Below, piece by piece: positions 60,532 through 64,000 of a stretch of DNA of 64,000 bases. Both the position numbers and the translations under genes were made by a program. Source of the stretch: Kutzneria buriramensis (GTDB taxonomy: Bacteria; Actinomycetota; Actinomycetes; Mycobacteriales; Pseudonocardiaceae). Every line of letters begins with the position of its first letter. The stretch's first letter is position 1. The notes under the pieces are model-generated. The model was not told the DNA's origin, searched no databases, and saw only the letters and a program-made list of their open reading frames with translations. Where the stretch lies: positions 1 through 64,000 of the forward strand of contig NZ_QUNO01000002.1 of assembly GCF_003387475.1 (NCBI RefSeq), given 5' to 3'.

Positions 60532-61803
60532 TCAGGGTTGCTGCTGGAGTCGGAAGGACTGGGACGCGACGCCGGTGCAGGTGACCTGGGTCAGCTGCGC
60601 GCCGTCGCCGGAACCGTTGGCGGTCAGGCACTTCTGGGTGGCCATGCTGACGAGGTGCCAGTAGCCGCCGGGCTCGAGCACCGCCTGCCACTGCTGGTTG
60701 GTGCCGCCGCCGTAGCTCCAGAGCTGGATGCCGGCGCCGTCGGCGGTGGACCGGTCGGACACGTCCCACGACTCCGCGGTGTTGGCGCGGTTGTTCACCC
60801 GCAGGAACGGGCCGTTGGTCCACTGGAACTGGAACTGCTGGGCGTTGCTGTTGTTGCAGGCGTACTGCTGGATCACCGTGCCGTTGGTGGTGCCGGCGCC
60901 GCGGGCGTCGACGCACTTGTTGTTGCCCTTGTTGACGACGCTGAAATAGGCGCCCGGGTTGATCTGGTCGGTGGGGGCGTCCGTCGGGGTGCCGCCGCCG
61001 AGCCACAGCAGGCCGTCGATGATGAACTTGTCCTGGATCGGGTCGGCGAAGGTGGACGACAGGGGAGTCTTCGTCGTGTAGTTCATCGCGTCGTGGCCGA
61101 AGTTGGCGTACAGCATCTTGTAGTTCTTGTTCGTCCACAGAATGGGGTAGTAGCCGCTGTACCACGACTGGTTGGGATCGGTGCCGACCGGGAAGCTGGA
61201 GGCGTCGACCGAGGCCAGCACCTGGATGTTCGGGTTCTGCCGCAGGTCGTTCTGCCAGCTGTACCACTCGCTGATGCCGGCGGTCCAGGTGGTCGGCAGG
61301 CGTCGGGTGGCGGCGTGCTGCGAATCCGTGTGCAGAATGGCTGTGGTCGGGAACCAGGTGTTGTTGTTGAAGGTTCCGGTGCCCATGAAGGTCTGGTTGA
61401 ACCACGGCCAGTTCGTGCCGGAGTCGTTGTAGGCGGAGACGTGGAAACCGAAGTATCCGCCGCCGTGCTGCATGTAGTTCTGGAAGCCGGCGCGCTGGCC
61501 GGCGTCGGTCGGCACGTCGTCGAGGAACATGACCACATTGGCGGTCGCCGTGGTCAGGGTGTTCAGCATGCCCCAGTTGTTGGTCTGCGTGTACGAGAAG
61601 TTGTACTGCGCGGCGATCTGCGGGAACCAGATCGCCGCCTCCTTCTCGAACGCGATGTGCGCGTCATCGTACGTGCCGCTGAAAAAGGCCAGCACCTTGA
61701 ACTGCGGCGCCGCGGGCGCCGCGGTCGTGGTGGTGGCGGCCGTGGACAACAGCAGCAGCGTGGACAGCGCGGCGACGATGCCGCGCCAGATCCTGGTTTT
61801 CAC
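60532..61803 (-). CDS. Secreted ThuA-like protein with ricin-type lectin domain
   Basis: A 423-residue exported protein. A signal peptide covers residues 1 to about 28 (IVAALSTLLLLSTAATTTTAA). The ThuA/glutamine-amidotransferase-like domain covers about 33-270 (KVLAFFSGTYDDAHIAFEKEA, GGGYFGFHVSAYND, LYANFGHDAMNY). A C-terminal ricin B/CBM13 domain covers about 285-423 (GAYFSVVNKGNNKCVDARGAGT, NAQQFQFQW). GTG 61803 has GGAAAGGG upstream. ThuA proteins act in trehalose or other disaccharide use; the lectin would anchor it to polysaccharide. It belongs with the glycosidases by location and secretion. Confidence 0.88.
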   Translation of the reverse strand: MKTRIWRGIVAALSTLLLLSTAATTTTAAPAAPQFKVLAFFSGTYDDAHIAFEKEAAIWFPQIAAQYNFSYTQTNNWGMLNTLTTATANVVMFLDDVPTDAGQRAGFQNYMQHGGGYFGFHVSAYNDSGTNWPWFNQTFMGTGTFNNNTWFPTTAILHTDSQHAATRRLPTTWTAGISEWYSWQNDLRQNPNIQVLASVDASSFPVGTDPNQSWYSGYYPILWTNKNYKMLYANFGHDAMNYTTKTPLSSTFADPIQDKFIIDGLLWLGGGTPTDAPTDQINPGAYFSVVNKGNNKCVDARGAGTTNGTVIQQYACNNSNAQQFQFQWTNGPFLRVNNRANTAESWDVSDRSTADGAGIQLWSYGGGTNQQWQAVLEPGGYWHLVSMATQKCLTANGSGDGAQLTQVTCTGVASQSFRLQQQP

Positions 61804-62007
61804 CTTGACAGGACCCTTTCCGTTCAGGGCGACGGGTAGGGGCCGTCCGAGCTGGCGGTCTACGGAGCGACGTGCTGCCAAGGAAGCATAAATCCAGGTC
61901 TTAGTTCAAGACTCTAATTAGTGGACCGACGCCTTCCGGCGGAAAGGTCACGAACAATGCGCCCTTTGGTGCTGGACGGCGTCCTGCGCCGTTCGGGCCA
62001 GGTGTTT

Positions 62008-62478
62008 CTAGGAAAGGAATGCGAAGGTGACGACCAGCGCCGCCAGCGCGCCGGTCGTGGTGAGGGTGCGCACGTTGTTCCAGCGCACCCAGCGCTCCTC
62101 GAACGCCCGCCACGCCCGCGCCGGGTCGGCCGGATCGGACGCGTCCAGCGCGTTGTTCAGCGGGATGTTGATCACGGCCGTGATCACCAGCGCGGAGCAG
62201 AACAGCACGAGGCCCAGCGCCTCGCCGACGACCCGCGGCCAGTTGCCCGCGACGGCGTCGAGGATCACCGCGACCGCCGTGAGCAGCGGGGCGCCGACGA
62301 AGCTCAGCGCGAACCAGCCGTTCTGGATGTACTGGTTGACGCGCTGCATCGTCTGCACGCGTGTGGCGTCGTCGCTGTGGTGCAGCGCCGGCATCACCGC
62401 GCAGCTGAAGGCGTAGAAGAGACCCGCACCGAGACCGGTCGCGATCGTCGCCAGCACGAGTACGATTTGTCCGACCAT
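62008..62478 (-). CDS. DUF1772 membrane protein
   Basis: A 156-residue protein with about four membrane segments (IVLVLATIATGLGAGLFYAFS, ALGLVLFCSALVITAVI, TGALAALVVTFAFLS). The sequence FYAFSCAVMPALH and VNIPLNN-type segment IPLNNALDA are typical of DUF1772/anthrone-oxygenase-like proteins. Function here is unknown. ATG 62478 is used; a TTG lies four codons upstream. The 61804-62007 gap before the ThuA gene is relatively AT-rich near 61885-61920 and looks promoter-like. Confidence 0.85.
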   Translation of the reverse strand: MVGQIVLVLATIATGLGAGLFYAFSCAVMPALHHSDDATRVQTMQRVNQYIQNGWFALSFVGAPLLTAVAVILDAVAGNWPRVVGEALGLVLFCSALVITAVINIPLNNALDASDPADPARAWRAFEERWVRWNNVRTLTTTGALAALVVTFAFLS

Positions 62479-62509
62479 GGCCGGAGTCAAGACCCGCCGG
62501 CGCGATCCG

Positions 62510-63238
62510 TCAACGGCAACTTTCGATCGCCGCCCCCAGGTAGGCCTTCACGGCTCGTTCCCGCTGCCGATCCGGGGTCGCGGACTCGTCGAGCGGGGTC
62601 GTCCGGTGCCGCAACGCCTCCTCGATGATCGCCCGGTGCTCGGGGAAAGCGGTCAGCGCGTGCCGCCCGGCCCCGGACTTGGACGTGATGTCGCCCGTGA
62701 CCATCGAGTAGTGCAGGCGGCTGATACCCAGCACGACCCACGCGACGTCGGCGTCGTAGACCACGCCGTACGGGCCGTCCAGGAACTGCCGCCAGTAGCT
62801 GTTCGCGTTGCCGCGTACCCATTCCCGCAGCTCCTCGGGATCGGTGTGCACGCCGATCTCCGCCGGCCGCGGCCCGCGGAGGGTGACGCCGTGGTTCGCC
62901 AGCGTCGTCCACTCCACGGGCGAGCGCCCCTCCTTGTTCAGTTGCAGCCGGCCCGCGAGCATGTTGTGGCCGTCGGGCAGTTTCGCCGGGCTGGTGCGGA
63001 GATCCTCGAACGTCACGTACAGGCCGTCGAGCCTGTCCAGGCCGTCGTGCACCTCGCACAGCAGCTCCGGGTCGGGATCGTCGGCCACCGCGACGAAGTC
63101 CACGTCCGAGACCTCGTCGTGGAAGTCGTCCAGCGCAAGGGACCCGACCAGGTAGAGGCCTTGCAGCAGGCCGGGCGCCCGGCGGTCCATGCGGTCCGTG
63201 TAGCGGTCGACGAGGTCCTGTGCTCGCGGCGGCAACAT
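62510..63238 (-). CDS. Nucleotidyltransferase of the aminoglycoside adenylyltransferase type
   Basis: A 242-residue protein. The nucleotidyltransferase motif LVGSLALDDFHDEVSDVDFVAV has the GS and DxD elements. A helical DUF4111-type C-terminal domain follows (NSYWRQFLDGPYGVVYDADVAWVVLGISRLHY). This is the layout of spectinomycin/streptomycin adenylyltransferases (ANT(3'')/(9)), but many relatives have no proven drug substrate. ATG 63238 is chosen; GTG 63244 is possible. It is 20 bp from the next gene on the same strand. Confidence 0.85.
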   Translation of the reverse strand: MLPPRAQDLVDRYTDRMDRRAPGLLQGLYLVGSLALDDFHDEVSDVDFVAVADDPDPELLCEVHDGLDRLDGLYVTFEDLRTSPAKLPDGHNMLAGRLQLNKEGRSPVEWTTLANHGVTLRGPRPAEIGVHTDPEELREWVRGNANSYWRQFLDGPYGVVYDADVAWVVLGISRLHYSMVTGDITSKSGAGRHALTAFPEHRAIIEEALRHRTTPLDESATPDRQRERAVKAYLGAAIESCR

Positions 63239-63258
63239 GATCACGACAATGCCACAGG

Positions 63259-64000
63259 TCAGGCCGAGGTCGCCGCCGCGTGCAGCGCGCGGACCAGTCC
63301 CTGGTTCTCCGGGCCCGGGCCGCCCGGGAAGCCGAAGCGTCGCCGGACGTAGCCGTACGCGATGCCGTTGCGGGGATCGGCGAACGCCTCGGTGCCGGTC
63401 GCCCCGCCGTGGCCGAACGAGCCCTGGCCGAGCACCGGATAGGCGCGGTTCACGGCGCTGAAGCCGAGCCCGAACGCCGCTTCCTGCCGCGTGACGAGGT
63501 CGATGCCGGCGGAGTGGATCTGGCCGACGGCGCCGACGGTGTCCGGCTTGAGCAGCCGGCCGTCGATGGTCGCGGCGTAGAACGCGGCCAGGCCGCGGGC
63601 CGAGCCGACGCCGCCGACCGACGTCGGGCTCAGCTCCCGCACCACCCGGTGGTTGGGCAGTTCCTGGAGGTCGGTGGCCTCGGGATGGTTGCGGTTGAAG
63701 GCGATTCCGGTGAGGCTGTTCGGCCCGGTGGCGTTGGCGGCCAGCTGCGCCGCCTGCTCCGGGGTTGGCCGCATCGGCTGCGTGGCCAGCCACCGCGGTT
63801 CCAGCTCCGCGGGCAACCCGAGGTAGAAGTCGATGCCCAGCGGCCCGCGCACCCGCTCCTCGTGGATCTCCTGGATGCTTCGGCCGGTCACCCGCCGCAC
63901 GACCTCGCCGGTGAGCGCCCCGATGACCAGCGCGTGGTAGCCGAAGGCCGTGCCGGGCCGCCAGTAGGGTCGCTGGCCGGCCAGGCGCTGCGCGATGATC
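63259..64000 (-). CDS. Serine beta-lactamase/esterase family protein, 5' part outside window
   Basis: About 247 codons of the C-terminal part of a class C beta-lactamase-related serine hydrolase. The Tyr of the YxN-like motif is in FGYHALVIGALTGEVV, and the KTG-like motif is GHGGATGTEAF. The N-terminal SxxK motif lies beyond the right edge. Such proteins are often esterases or D-aminopeptidases rather than true resistance enzymes. It runs in the same direction as the nucleotidyltransferase and is probably co-transcribed. Confidence 0.85.
   Translation of the reverse strand, partial: IIAQRLAGQRPYWRPGTAFGYHALVIGALTGEVVRRVTGRSIQEIHEERVRGPLGIDFYLGLPAELEPRWLATQPMRPTPEQAAQLAANATGPNSLTGIAFNRNHPEATDLQELPNHRVVRELSPTSVGGVGSARGLAAFYAATIDGRLLKPDTVGAVGQIHSAGIDLVTRQEAAFGLGFSAVNRAYPVLGQGSFGHGGATGTEAFADPRNGIAYGYVRRRFGFPGGPGPENQGLVRALHAAATSA

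Noticed and set aside
61901-62113. 70-codon minus-strand frame next to the DUF1772 gene
   Set aside because: Overlaps the DUF1772 coding end and shows no start signal or domain.

Overview
The window is GC-rich actinobacterial chromosome. GTG and occasional TTG starts, chains of 4-bp ATGA/GTGA overlaps, leaderless-looking promoters, GAF-ANTAR and deazaflavin-type proteins, and GlnR-, CebR- and TipA-style sites all fit a filamentous actinomycete. A member of the Pseudonocardiaceae is the best guess, by inference from gene style only. It opens with the 3' end of a 5S rRNA, so an rRNA operon ends at the left edge.

The backbone is a conserved actinobacterial block, in the order known from Mycobacterium tuberculosis Rv1691-Rv1713: TPR protein, HAD phosphatase, small protein, tlyA, nadK, recN (250-7556); steA, mctB/steB, pyrG, NUDIX (15829-20330); xerD, parA, small DNA-binding-like protein, scpA, scpB, rluB (27741-32549); cmk and der (43061-45957), here with a plsC-type acyltransferase between them. 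Three accessory inserts split this block.

Insert 1 (7.6-15.6 kb) carries a LacI regulator whose 3' end overlaps an antisense MFS gene, an HxlR regulator divergent from a DHA2 drug exporter, a TipA-like MerR regulator and a large LuxR ATPase. Insert 2 (20.3-27.7 kb) has an APH-like kinase, a GAF-ANTAR regulator, a deazaflavin-type oxidoreductase, an MFS exporter, a previously hidden 26-residue peptide gene and two related membrane diguanylate cyclases. Insert 3 (32.6-43.0 kb) has a MarR-MFS pair, an ammonium transporter with a divergent P-II protein, a methyltransferase, an AraC regulator divergent from a quinone oxidoreductase, a toxin-antitoxin pair, an epoxide hydrolase, a DUF1015 protein and an AroH-type chorismate mutase.

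After der come a response regulator with a degenerate receiver, then a compact TetR-P450-ferredoxin-ferredoxin reductase cassette (46.6-49.8 kb), a VOC protein and RNase Z. A secreted glycan-degradation region follows (51.5-61.8 kb): a GH99-CBM32-GH3 fusion, a second GH3 enzyme, a ROK regulator and a ThuA-ricin protein. The right edge has a DUF1772 membrane protein, an aminoglycoside nucleotidyltransferase-like protein and a beta-lactamase-family protein cut by the window end.

Several families of long hairpin repeats sit in gene ends and convergent gaps (near 7.6, 12.0, 20.4, 26.0, 42.9, 51.4 and 60.5 kb). Together with the fused glycosidase, the tiny peptide gene, the atypical P-II protein and the antisense gene overlap, they are the most interesting unexplained structure.
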